The notes below the pieces were generated by a model. The model was not told the origin of the DNA. It saw only the letters and a program-made list of their open reading frames with translations, and did not search any database. Shown in pieces: positions 1-7,328 of a DNA stretch of 64,000 nt. Positions within the stretch are counted from its first letter, which is position 1. Each line of letters begins with the position of its first letter. The translations under genes and the position numbers were made by a program. Source of the stretch: Ancylobacter sonchi (lineage in GTDB: Bacteria > Pseudomonadota > Alphaproteobacteria > Rhizobiales > Xanthobacteraceae); NCBI RefSeq assembly GCF_018390695.1, contig NZ_JAHBGF010000046.1, forward strand, positions 558,001-622,000. Direction: 5' to 3'.

Positions 1-358
1 CGCGGAACACGGCGGCACTATCCGCAAGGTCAAGCGTCGCCAGCACCTCGCCGAGCGCCTGCCGCAGCGGCGCCGGTCGTTCGGCCGCCGCCGCCAGCGG
101 CGCGCAGAGCAGCAGGATGCCGAGATTGGTGTTGAGCCCGGCGACCGCCAGCGAGGCGGCCACCGCCGCCTCGACCCGCGCGCCGACCCGCTCGCCCGGC
201 CGGGCGATGCACGGCGCGGCGGCGCGGGCGGCGGCCTCGAAATGAGCGACCTCCATGCCATGGCCGGCCGCGAAGCGATGCACATTGCCGGGCTTCAGCG
301 CATCGAGCTCGGCGAGGCAGGCGCGCCCGAAGGCGGCTTCGATGTCGACCATGGTCAT
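1..358 (-). CDS. CitG-like (triphosphoribosyl-dephospho-CoA synthase family) protein, partial
   Basis: The first 119 residues of a gene that runs off the left edge. The motif LKPGNVH lies at residues 21-27 and NTNLG at 76-80, both typical of the CitG/MdcB triphosphoribosyl-dephospho-CoA synthase family. In methylotrophs a member of this family (often called orf5) sits in the tetrahydromethanopterin (H4MPT) gene cluster, where its exact reaction is, to my knowledge, unsettled. The first ATG (358) overlaps the stop of the upstream ATP-grasp gene by four bases, so the two are probably translationally coupled. A second ATG at 352 is possible. The context says H4MPT or methanofuran cofactor synthesis rather than citrate lyase, because no citrate lyase gene is visible. 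Confidence 0.8.
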   Translation of the reverse strand, partial: MTMVDIEAAFGRACLAELDALKPGNVHRFAAGHGMEVAHFEAAARAAAPCIARPGERVGARVEAAVAASLAVAGLNTNLGILLLCAPLAAAAERPAPLRQALGEVLATLDLADSAAVFR

Positions 359-1479
359 GGCCGCGCCCCGCTTGCCGCGCGCCGCATGGCGTCCCACAGC
401 GCGTCCATGCGCAACAGCATCACGCCGCGCGCCTCCTCGGCATCGCGGCCCTCGCCGAACACGGTGCAGACCGGCTCGCCGGGATGCAGCCGGGTGCCGA
501 GGGCGGGCCGGTCGGCGGTGTAGGTCGGCAGCGGCGCGAGCCGCATCTCGAAGCTCATCGGCGCGTAGAGGATGCCGGCCGCCCGGGCGCCGGCCTGCGG
601 GTCGGGATGCAGGGGGGAAAGGTCCGGCAGGCGGCCGGCGCAGGCGTCGAGATGCAGGCGCAGCAGCGGCGGCAGGGGCGGGCGGTCGAAAATGTCCAGC
701 GTCGCCCCCGGACGCGGGTTGATCTCGATGAGGCTCCAGCCCTCGTGCGACAGGATGAGGTCGGCGCTGGCGAGGCCGATCAGCCCGGTCGAGCCGGCGA
801 GATGAGCGAGCGCTTGCGCCACCTCCCACTCGACATGGGGCGGCACCGCGATGGGGCCGGCGGCGCCGCCATAGCGATAGGGCGAGGCGGCGTCCGGCGC
901 GCACCATTGCTCGGAGAAGGCGAGCAGGCGGGCGTCGCGGCCATCGGCGAGGAACAGCGCCGAGACGGAGCGTCCCTCGATGTGCTCCTGCAGGTAATGA
1001 CCGGGACCGTGCACCCGCTGCGCCGGGTGGATATGGCCGCCGCCGGAGGCGCCGATGGCCTTTTCCAGCGTGTCCACGCCGGTCGGCGCCACGTCGGCGA
1101 AGACACGCGGATGCGGAATGCCGAGGCTGGTGAGCAACCCGCTCAGCGCGAACGGGTCCTTGAGCCGCCGCAGCACCGCGCCGCCATTGCCGGCGAGGTT
1201 GCCGCGCGCCGCCAGCCGGTCGACGAGATCCGGCGTCGCCTCGAAGCCGGAACCGAGCACGAGGGGGGCGGCGGAGGCGGCGTGCAGGTCCAGCTGCGCG
1301 AGCAGGTCGTCGGCATCGATGGCAAGGCCGTCGCGGCGGCGCAGTGCCACCATCTGCGCCGCGAGTTCGCGCGTGTCCTCGTCGCCGAACAGGTCGAGCA
1401 CCAGCGGTTCGAGGCCGGCGCGCCGCGCCGCCGCCGCGAGTGCACGGGCGGACAGGGCGGCGAGCACGATGTCGGGCAT
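355..1479 (-). CDS. ATP-grasp protein of the H4MPT cluster (orf7-like)
   Basis: A 374-residue soluble protein with ATP-grasp features. A glycine-rich loop (SGGGHI, 145-150) precedes a metal/ATP-binding segment ending in EINPRPG (252-258). The N-terminal third looks like a substrate-binding pre-ATP-grasp domain (LDLFGD near 28-33). ATP-grasp enzymes join a carboxylate to an amine or thiol; in methylotrophs such a gene is a standard companion of mtdB and is assumed to act in H4MPT or methanofuran assembly, but its substrate is not shown by the sequence. The ATG at 1479 lies 8 bases downstream of the mtdB stop. The open frame extends far upstream on the same strand, but that part is a shadow of mtdB. 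Confidence 0.85.
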   Translation of the reverse strand: MPDIVLAALSARALAAAARRAGLEPLVLDLFGDEDTRELAAQMVALRRRDGLAIDADDLLAQLDLHAASAAPLVLGSGFEATPDLVDRLAARGNLAGNGGAVLRRLKDPFALSGLLTSLGIPHPRVFADVAPTGVDTLEKAIGASGGGHIHPAQRVHGPGHYLQEHIEGRSVSALFLADGRDARLLAFSEQWCAPDAASPYRYGGAAGPIAVPPHVEWEVAQALAHLAGSTGLIGLASADLILSHEGWSLIEINPRPGATLDIFDRPPLPPLLRLHLDACAGRLPDLSPLHPDPQAGARAAGILYAPMSFEMRLAPLPTYTADRPALGTRLHPGEPVCTVFGEGRDAEEARGVMLLRMDALWDAMRRAASGARP

Positions 1480-1487
1480 GGCAGGCC

Positions 1488-2384
1488 TCAGGCGGCGAGC
1501 GACCGGGCGAGGTCGAAGGCGACCTCGACGCCGATGTCGAGCGGGCCTTCCGCGACCCGCATGCGCTTCAGCAATTCGTGCTGCACCTGATATTTGAGCT
1601 GGCCGATGGTCAGCGCGCCGATGCCGCGCGCCCCGCCCGGCAGCGCCACGCCATTTGCCATGGCGTCGATGCCGGCGATGCCGGCCGGCGGCACCGCATT
1701 GATGTCGGCGGCGACCTTGAGCGAGGAGGCGGCCGCCAGCGCTTCGGGTGACAGGATCTCGACGCCGGCCTTGCCGCAGGCGAGCACGACGTCGGCCTCC
1801 ACCAGCAGCTCGCGCTTGTCCTCCTCGCTGCGGGCGGAGGCGCAGGCGAGCGAGACACTGAAGCGGTGCGCGAAGTCGGCGGCCTTGGCCTCGACGGTCT
1901 CGATGTCGCGATGGCTGACCAGCGTCACCTGCGCGCCGGCGCGGGCGGCGAGCACGCCGGCAATGCCACCGACCACGCCGGTGGCGCCGTAGACCTGCAC
2001 CTTCGCATGTTCCAGCCCCTGCGGGCGGACGGCGCGCAGATGCCGCTCGACTTCCGCCACCATGGCGGCGGCGGTGGTGAAGGCGCCCGCCGGATCGACG
2101 AACACCGAGATCTGGAATGGCGGGAACAGCACTTCCTGCGCCCGTGCCGCCATGTCGAGTGCCAGCGCGGCGTCCTTGCCGCCGATGAACAGCCCGGTGC
2201 GCGGCGCGCCGGCTGGCGGGCGCGAGAACATCATGTCCTGCACCAACTCGCCGATCTCCTCCAGCGCGACCTGGCTGTAGGGCAGGATGGTCGCGTAGCC
2301 GGCATCGACCGCCATGTTGACGTCGAAGGGGCTGATGTGGCGCAGCGGCGAGACGATGTGCAGGATCGGCGCGTGCTCGTCCAT
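1488..2384 (-). CDS. mtdB: NAD(P)-dependent methylene-tetrahydromethanopterin dehydrogenase
   Basis: A 298-residue cytoplasmic enzyme that oxidises methylene-H4MPT to methenyl-H4MPT in the formaldehyde oxidation pathway of methylotrophs. The N-terminus (SPFDVNMAVDAGY, 18-30) and the Rossmann loop GATGVVGG (133-140) match the MtdA/MtdB family. The family also includes the tetrahydrofolate/H4MPT dehydrogenase MtdA; the H4MPT neighbours favour MtdB. The start at 2384 is preceded by GGGAGAA at a normal distance. The gene follows beta-RFAP synthase after 37 bases and precedes the ATP-grasp gene, so one leftward operon is likely. Confidence 0.92.
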   Translation of the reverse strand: MDEHAPILHIVSPLRHISPFDVNMAVDAGYATILPYSQVALEEIGELVQDMMFSRPPAGAPRTGLFIGGKDAALALDMAARAQEVLFPPFQISVFVDPAGAFTTAAAMVAEVERHLRAVRPQGLEHAKVQVYGATGVVGGIAGVLAARAGAQVTLVSHRDIETVEAKAADFAHRFSVSLACASARSEEDKRELLVEADVVLACGKAGVEILSPEALAAASSLKVAADINAVPPAGIAGIDAMANGVALPGGARGIGALTIGQLKYQVQHELLKRMRVAEGPLDIGVEVAFDLARSLAA

Positions 2385-2421
2385 TCCGTGGTTCTCCCGG
2401 CAAGTGGCGATGGGTGGGGCG

Positions 2422-3438
2422 TCAGTCGGCGGCGAGCCAGTCGGTGCGCGCGCCGGTGTTGCGGCCGCGCGCGACCGTGAAGGACAGGTTCGGCCGGTCG
2501 GCGAAGCGCTGGCGCAGCCGTGTCGCCAGCCGCTCGGCGGCGTCGGGCGAGGCGACAAGCGCGAAGCCGGTCGGGCCCCAGGAGCTCTGGCCGACGCCGG
2601 TGGCGCCCTCGGCGGCGGCGAGCTCCATGGCGGCCTCGACATCCCGGCTGGTGTAGCGCCCGCCCTGAGCGCGGGCATAGTGATCGCCGAGCCGGGCCTG
2701 GATCTCGCCGACGGCGGCACCGAAGCCGGCGCAGTCTTCCTCGACCAGCGCCGGCAAGGCGACCATGAGCGTCAGGCGGCACAGATGGCCGGCGAGCGCC
2801 TCCTCGAAGGGCGGCAGGGCGTTCATCGCCGACACTTCCTCGCTGCCGCTGAGGCCGTGCGCGGTGTCGTCGAAGGCGAGCAGGATGCGCCAGCCGGCGG
2901 GGAAGGGATGGCGGGCGAGGATGGGCGGCGGGGCGTGATGGCCGGCCGCCTTGCCCCCGTCGAGCAGCACGCCGCCCTGCGCGAAGGCGCCCATGCCGAT
3001 GCCCGAGCGGGCGCCGCGATCGAGCGCATCGGTGAGGGTGCGGGCGTCGAGCGGCCGGCCGCGCAGCGTGGCGAGCGCCGAGCCGGCGGCCAGCGCCAGC
3101 TGGGTGCCCGAGCCGAGCCCGGCATGCGGCGGCAGCGCCCGCTCCACCGTGACGGCGACGCGCGGATCGAGATCGAAGGCCGCCGCCACCCGCTCGACGG
3201 CGGCGCGGGCGCGGGGGGCATCCGGCCCGGTCGCGACGAGCGCGTCGGCCGGTTGCATCCTCAGCGACAGCGTCGGCTGGTCGAGCGTGAGGCCAAGGCT
3301 GCCGAAGCGGCGGCCGAGACTGCCGGACAGGTCGAGAAAGCCGAGATGCAGCCGGGCCGGCGCGATGACGCGCACCCCGCTCGCATGGGTCGGCCGGTCG
3401 GGGTGGGCGATGGGCGTGGTATTTTCGTTCACGGGCAT
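2422..3438 (-). CDS. beta-ribofuranosylaminobenzene 5'-phosphate (beta-RFAP) synthase
   Basis: A 338-residue GHMP-kinase-fold protein that catalyses the first committed step of H4MPT synthesis: joining p-aminobenzoate (or 4-hydroxybenzoate) to PRPP with loss of CO2. The GHMP loop PPHAGLGSGT lies at residues 103-112, and a glycine-rich C-terminal segment (TGVGQSSWGPTG) is characteristic of this family. The chosen ATG at 3438 has a strong GGGGAGGA ribosome site; the frame is open further upstream but without a site. It is the first visible gene of the left H4MPT block. Confidence 0.92.
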   Translation of the reverse strand: MPVNENTTPIAHPDRPTHASGVRVIAPARLHLGFLDLSGSLGRRFGSLGLTLDQPTLSLRMQPADALVATGPDAPRARAAVERVAAAFDLDPRVAVTVERALPPHAGLGSGTQLALAAGSALATLRGRPLDARTLTDALDRGARSGIGMGAFAQGGVLLDGGKAAGHHAPPPILARHPFPAGWRILLAFDDTAHGLSGSEEVSAMNALPPFEEALAGHLCRLTLMVALPALVEEDCAGFGAAVGEIQARLGDHYARAQGGRYTSRDVEAAMELAAAEGATGVGQSSWGPTGFALVASPDAAERLATRLRQRFADRPNLSFTVARGRNTGARTDWLAAD

Positions 3439-3656
3439 TTCCTCCCCGTCATGGTAGAGCCCCGCCGCCGCCAGGGGCAACCGGGCGCGACCATTTGCCG
3501 GTGGGCGGCGGGAAGGCCGGAGCCCGCGACGACGGCGCTTCGTGATTTGCCCGGCTCCCCCGACGGGCGTAGCCTCTCCGGACGGTGCCGCCCTGCGGTG
3601 GATGCCGACCGCAGGATGGGATTGACCCGCGCGGCGCCCTGACAAGGGAGGCGCAT

Positions 3657-3869
3657 ATGGGACGCTATTTCATCGATTGCCGGGAAATGCCCAGCGACAA
3701 GAAGTGCACGCTCGCGATGGCCGCCGACACCGAAGGCGAGCTGATGGAAGCAGCGGTGCAGCATGCCGTCGCCATGCACGGCCACAAGGACACGCCGGAG
3801 CTGCGCGGCGAGATGAAGAAGGTCATCCACCGCGGCACGCCGCCGGCCGCTGCGCCGCGAGCGGCGTGA
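3657..3869 (+). CDS. DUF1059 family small protein
   Basis: A 70-residue soluble protein. The pattern RYFIDCREM...KCTLAMAAD...A.QHA...HGHKDTPELR, with two cysteines (near residues 8 and 17) and several histidines, matches the DUF1059 family of small bacterial proteins of unknown function. The ATG at 3657 follows AGGGAGG by six bases, which favours it over an upstream in-frame ATG at 3585. The gene is convergent with mgtE and the two share a perfect hairpin just after its stop. No function can be given from the sequence. Confidence 0.8.
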   Translation: MGRYFIDCREMPSDKKCTLAMAADTEGELMEAAVQHAVAMHGHKDTPELRGEMKKVIHRGTPPAAAPRAA

Positions 3870-3874
3870 CATCA

Positions 3875-3913
3875 CGGCATCCCGTCCCCTGATGCGGCGG
3901 GGACGGGATGCCG
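3875..3913. terminator. Perfect 15-bp hairpin between convergent genes
   Basis: A perfect 15-bp stem (3875-3889 with 3899-3913) and a 9-base loop lie between the DUF1059 stop and the mgtE stop. No T-run follows on either strand, so it may act as a weak bidirectional terminator or as an RNA-stabilising 3' hairpin. Confidence 0.6.
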
Positions 3914-3939
3914 CGGAGACGGATACCGGGCCATCGGCG

Positions 3940-5343
3940 CTACAGCAGCGTGCCGTGCAGGATGGCAAGCGCGACGCTGAAATAGATGACGAGGCCGGTG
4001 ACGTCGATGAAGGTGGCGACGAACGGCGCCGACGCGCTCGCCGGGTCGAAGCCCGCCCGCCGCAGCACGAAGGGCAGCATCGAGCCGATCAGCGAGCCGA
4101 AGGTGACGATGGCCACCAGCGCCGAGCCGACGGTCGCCGCCACCAGCACCCAGTGCTCGCCATAGTCGTGGAAGCCGGCGAGCTGCCAGACGGTGATGCG
4201 CGTCATGCCGAGCGTGCCGAGAATGGCGCCGAGCACCAGGCCGGAGGGAAGCTCGCGCAGCGCCACCCGCCACCAGTCGCCGAGCTTGATCTCGTGCAAC
4301 GCGAGCGCGCGGATGATCAGCGAGGTCGCCTGCGAGCCGGAATTGCCGCCCGAGCTCATGATCAGCGGAATGAACAGCGTGAGCACGATGGCGCGCTCCA
4401 GCTCGTCCTCGAAATGCTGCATGGCGCTTGCCGTGAGCATCTCGCCGAGGAACAGGATGGAGAGCCAGCCGGCACGCTTCTTCAGCATGTCGAGGAAGCC
4501 GATTTCCATATAGGGCTCGTCCAGCGCCTCCATGCCGCCGAACTTCTGCGCGTCCTCGGTGCCTTCCTCGATGATGGCGTCGATCATGTCGTCTACGGTG
4601 ACGATGCCGAGCACCTGCTCGTTGGCATCGACCACCGGCACGGCGAGCAGGTCGTATTTCGAGATGAGCCGCGCCACCTCCTCGCGGTCCATCAGCGGAT
4701 CGACGGTGATCGGGTCGTGTGCCGGGGCGGCGGACAGGATGGGCTGCTGCGGCTCGCCGATGATCAGCCGGCGCAGCGTCACCGCCTGCAGCAGCTTGTG
4801 GGTCTCGGGATCGAGCACATAGATGGCGTAGATGGTCTCGCGCGTGCGCTCGATGGCGCGGATGTGACGCAGCGTGTCGCCGATCGTCCAGCTGGAGGGG
4901 ACGGAGACGAACTCCGTGGTCATCAGGCTGCCGGCGGTGTGCTCGGGCCAGGAGAGCAGCCGGTTCAGCTCGGCCTGCGTCGCGGCCGGCAGGCGGGCGA
5001 ACAGGTGCGAGCGCGCCGGCTCCTCCATCCAGCGGAACAGGTCGGCGGCGCGGTCGGCGGAGAGCTCGGAGATGAGGCGCACCGCCTCCTCGACCGGCAG
5101 CGCCTCGATGAGATCGCTGGAGAGATCGAAATCGGGCAGGTCGAGGATTTCGATCTGCTTCTCGCGCGGCAGGCTGGCGAGCACCGCCGAGGCGACTTCC
5201 GGCTCCTCGTCGTCGAGGGCCTCGGCGATGTCGGCGGGGTGTTCTTCGGCAAGCTCCGCCGCGAGGGCGGCGGCGTCCACGAATTCGTCGTCGCGACGGG
5301 GATCGTCGCGGCGGTCTTCGGCCGTGTTGCGGATATCGTCCAT
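3940..5343 (-). CDS. mgtE: Magnesium transporter MgtE
   Basis: A 467-residue inner-membrane Mg2+ channel. An acidic helical MgtE N domain (about 25-150) is followed by a CBS pair (about 155-275; the second CBS motif carries VDANEQVLGIVTVDD) and by five predicted membrane helices (about 300-467) including the conserved pore segment SSGGNSGSQ. Length and order of domains match the family. The N and CBS domains usually close the pore when cytoplasmic Mg2+ is high. The gene splits two H4MPT/MFR blocks and is not functionally linked to them by anything seen here. It has a 400-base upstream region with a striking palindrome. Confidence 0.95.
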   Translation of the reverse strand: MDDIRNTAEDRRDDPRRDDEFVDAAALAAELAEEHPADIAEALDDEEPEVASAVLASLPREKQIEILDLPDFDLSSDLIEALPVEEAVRLISELSADRAADLFRWMEEPARSHLFARLPAATQAELNRLLSWPEHTAGSLMTTEFVSVPSSWTIGDTLRHIRAIERTRETIYAIYVLDPETHKLLQAVTLRRLIIGEPQQPILSAAPAHDPITVDPLMDREEVARLISKYDLLAVPVVDANEQVLGIVTVDDMIDAIIEEGTEDAQKFGGMEALDEPYMEIGFLDMLKKRAGWLSILFLGEMLTASAMQHFEDELERAIVLTLFIPLIMSSGGNSGSQATSLIIRALALHEIKLGDWWRVALRELPSGLVLGAILGTLGMTRITVWQLAGFHDYGEHWVLVAATVGSALVAIVTFGSLIGSMLPFVLRRAGFDPASASAPFVATFIDVTGLVIYFSVALAILHGTLL

Positions 5344-5747
5344 TTCGGCTCACTTTCCACCGTCCGTCCCGGGAGGGCGGCGCAGCGAGCCGAGTGCTAG
5401 GTCATGCCTGCGGTCGGCTCACGGGCGCCGGCCACCACGGGCCGGACGATCGACTGTCACTGTCGCTGGGCATGTGTTGAATCTTGATCTTTGTGGAGAG
5501 CATTGCATCGATGATGCACTGCATCATGACGGTTTCACTGAACCCGGCCCGCGTTTCTGTCAAGCCTCATCCCAGCGGTCGGCCGACGCTGAGGCATCAG
5601 GCGCGTATGGGCGGCCGTGCGGGGGAGTGTCGGGAGGGGAGGCGCGGCGCTTCGGCGCAGCCTCGGGCAGGCCGGCGATAGCGAAAACGCTGTCGCCGCA
5701 CTCTCATGCCGGTAGCCGTCGCGCGGCAGCCGGCCAACGGGCCATGG
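5344..5747. other. Gene-free region upstream of mgtE
   Basis: No convincing gene is visible here. The short frames lack ribosome sites and overlap in all phases. The stretch at about 5465-5550 is more AT-rich than its surroundings and holds the palindrome described at 5504-5527. It can serve as promoter and leader for mgtE (leftward) and as the 3' region of the miniprotein gene at 5748. I could not recognise a Mg2+-sensing riboswitch. Confidence 0.5.
5504..5527. promoter_or_regulatory. Triple TGCATC-type site with two overlapping palindromes
   Basis: ATGATGCA (5511-5518), one C, and TGCATCAT (5520-5527) form a perfect 8-bp inverted repeat. TGCATC (5504-5509) and GATGCA (5513-5518) form a second, overlapping one. 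Three half-sites alternate in orientation, as expected for a dimeric regulator binding cooperatively. It lies about 160 bases upstream of the mgtE start. The regulator is unknown. Confidence 0.45.
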
Positions 5748-5846
5748 TCAGATCAAGAACCAGACCAGCAGAAGCAGCACGGCCGCGATGGAGATGAAGC
5801 CCCCGAAGGAGCGACTGCCGCTGATATCGTCCTGTTCCATTCGCAT
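5748..5846 (-). CDS. 32-residue single-span membrane miniprotein
   Basis: A very short gene: ATG at 5846 preceded by GGAGGA at seven bases, 32 codons, TGA at 5748-5750. The first 14 residues are polar (MEQDDISGSRS), and the rest (about 14-32) is one hydrophobic helix that ends at the last residue, so the protein is probably tail-anchored in the inner membrane. I do not recognise the family. Similar small proteins often accompany oxidases or transporters as accessory subunits, but nothing here identifies a partner. The upstream region (5847-5900) is AT-rich and could hold its promoter. Confidence 0.6.
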   Translation of the reverse strand: MRMEQDDISGSRSFGGFISIAAVLLLLVWFLI

Positions 5847-5980
5847 CGAATTCCTCCGTAATTTGTTTCGAATTTTTATCTTAACGGAACGGTAATTCAC
5901 TCCGGCTGCTGAGTCCAGATCGATGGAGGGAGATTTCGGGTGCGCGGCAGTGTCGGCGGCGGTGCCGCCGGAAGCGCGGC

Positions 5981-6715
5981 TCAGCCGAGCGCGCGCACCA
6001 GCGCCCGCGCCTGGGCGAGCCTCACCGGATCGAGGCGACCGGTGCGGCCATCGGCGCAGAGCGCGCCACGAAAGCCGAGATAGTCGGCGCCGACGCCGCC
6101 GAGCGTGGGAATGTCGTCGAAGGTGAGCGAGCCGGCGAGGCCGGTCATCAGGCCGTGCCGGCGGGCCTCCTCGACGAACTGGCCGAGGGTGAGCGGGTCG
6201 AGATGGGTGGTGAGCGGGCCCGCCTTCTTGTCGGCGGTATCGATCATGATGCCGAAGAAGCCGGCGGCGCCGGCGTCGGCGATCAGCGAGAAATCGGGAT
6301 CCTGGTCGGCGAACAGCACGCCGACGAGACGGGTCCGGGCCGCCAGCGGCGCCAGCGCCGCGATGCAGGCGGCGGCATGCGGGCTGGCGAACAGGCCGGC
6401 CTTGACGATCGGCACCCCGGTGGCGGCGACGCGGGCACAGGCGCTGGCCAGGATGGCCGGCACCATGGGCTGGTCGCCGGCGGTGGCGCTGAGCGCGGGG
6501 CGATCGGGCCCGCAGGCGTTCCACAGCATCATCGCCGCTTCGAGCGCTTCGGAGCTCCAGGCGCCGAGGGCGCCGAACGCCGGCTGCTTGAGGTCGACGA
6601 TGTCGGCGCCGCCGGCGATGGCGGCCCGCATTTCGGCGAGATCGGCGACGCTGGCGAGCAGGCCGGGCGCCGCGCCGGGCACGACCGGACGGAGATGCGA
6701 GACGTGGCGGCTCAT
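5981..6715 (-). CDS. mfnB: (5-formylfuran-3-yl)methyl phosphate synthase-like protein (MfnB/DUF556)
   Basis: A 244-residue TIM-barrel protein. The start of the core (LLASVADLAEMRAAIAGGAD) and IVDLKQPAFGALG match the MfnB family, which condenses two glyceraldehyde-3-phosphate molecules to the furan precursor of methanofuran. Lysines in VDLKQP and VKAGLF fit the Schiff-base chemistry of the family. In methylotrophs methanofuran analogues serve the formyltransferase/hydrolase complex. The gene ends the right-hand H4MPT/MFR operon, 25 bases after the DUF447 gene. The start is uncertain: 6715 is chosen; 6730 is an in-frame alternative, and the family core begins about 20 residues in. Confidence 0.85.
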   Translation of the reverse strand: MSRHVSHLRPVVPGAAPGLLASVADLAEMRAAIAGGADIVDLKQPAFGALGAWSSEALEAAMMLWNACGPDRPALSATAGDQPMVPAILASACARVAATGVPIVKAGLFASPHAAACIAALAPLAARTRLVGVLFADQDPDFSLIADAGAAGFFGIMIDTADKKAGPLTTHLDPLTLGQFVEEARRHGLMTGLAGSLTFDDIPTLGGVGADYLGFRGALCADGRTGRLDPVRLAQARALVRALG

Positions 6716-6740
6716 GAGGCCCGGTTCCATCGCATCACGC

Positions 6741-7328
6741 TCATGGTGTCGCGGCCGGCGGCAGGCCGTCGCGCGTGCTGCGGTGCGAGGACACCGCCTC
6801 CAGCATCCACTCCCACGCCTCCAGCTCCTCGGGGCCGGCGGTCTTCTCCACGGCGATGGCGAGATAGGCCATCTCGGCATCCACCTTGTCGTCGGGGAGA
6901 ATGTGCAGGCGGCTGACCAGCACGGCGGCTTCCAGCACCGCCGCCTTGGCGCGGTTCATGCCGAGAAAGCGGTGATGGCCCTCGCTGTGATAGGTCTTGC
7001 AGAAGATGCGCGGACGCTGCGGGTGGTCCTCGATCCGGTCGACGGTGATCTCGTCATGCGACAGCGCGCCAACGAGGCGCGGGCAGTCGATATAACTGGC
7101 CTTCTGCGTCTCGACCGGAATGCGCTTGCCGAGCACGCAGGCGGCGATGAGTCGGACGTCGTCGGTGAAGTTGATGACGCCGATCTGGGTGTCGGCCAGA
7201 TTGTCGAGCGTGCGCGACGGCTTGAAGGGCTGGAGCAGATAGCCGCCCTCGATCACCGTGGCGCCCATGGGGGCGATGTGGCGCTCGCCGGCGCGCGAAC
7301 GGGTGGTGACGATGGTCTCGCGGATCAT
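6741..7328 (-). CDS. DUF447 family protein of the H4MPT/MFR cluster
   Basis: A 195-residue protein whose N-terminal half (IRETIVTT...APMGATV...QPFKPSRTLDNL) matches DUF447, a split-barrel flavin-binding-like family found in methanogens and in methylotroph C1 clusters. Its reaction is unknown. Its ATG overlaps the stop of the upstream dihydropteroate-synthase-like gene by four bases (7325-7328), showing tight coupling. The location between an MfnB-like and a dihydropteroate-synthase-like gene supports a role in cofactor assembly. Confidence 0.85.
   Translation of the reverse strand: MIRETIVTTRSRAGERHIAPMGATVIEGGYLLQPFKPSRTLDNLADTQIGVINFTDDVRLIAACVLGKRIPVETQKASYIDCPRLVGALSHDEITVDRIEDHPQRPRIFCKTYHSEGHHRFLGMNRAKAAVLEAAVLVSRLHILPDDKVDAEMAYLAIAVEKTAGPEELEAWEWMLEAVSSHRSTRDGLPPAATP

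Noticed and set aside
5344..5747. A Mg2+ riboswitch upstream of mgtE
   Set aside because: I could not find a conserved fold or known sensor motif. The only clear structure is the short palindrome.
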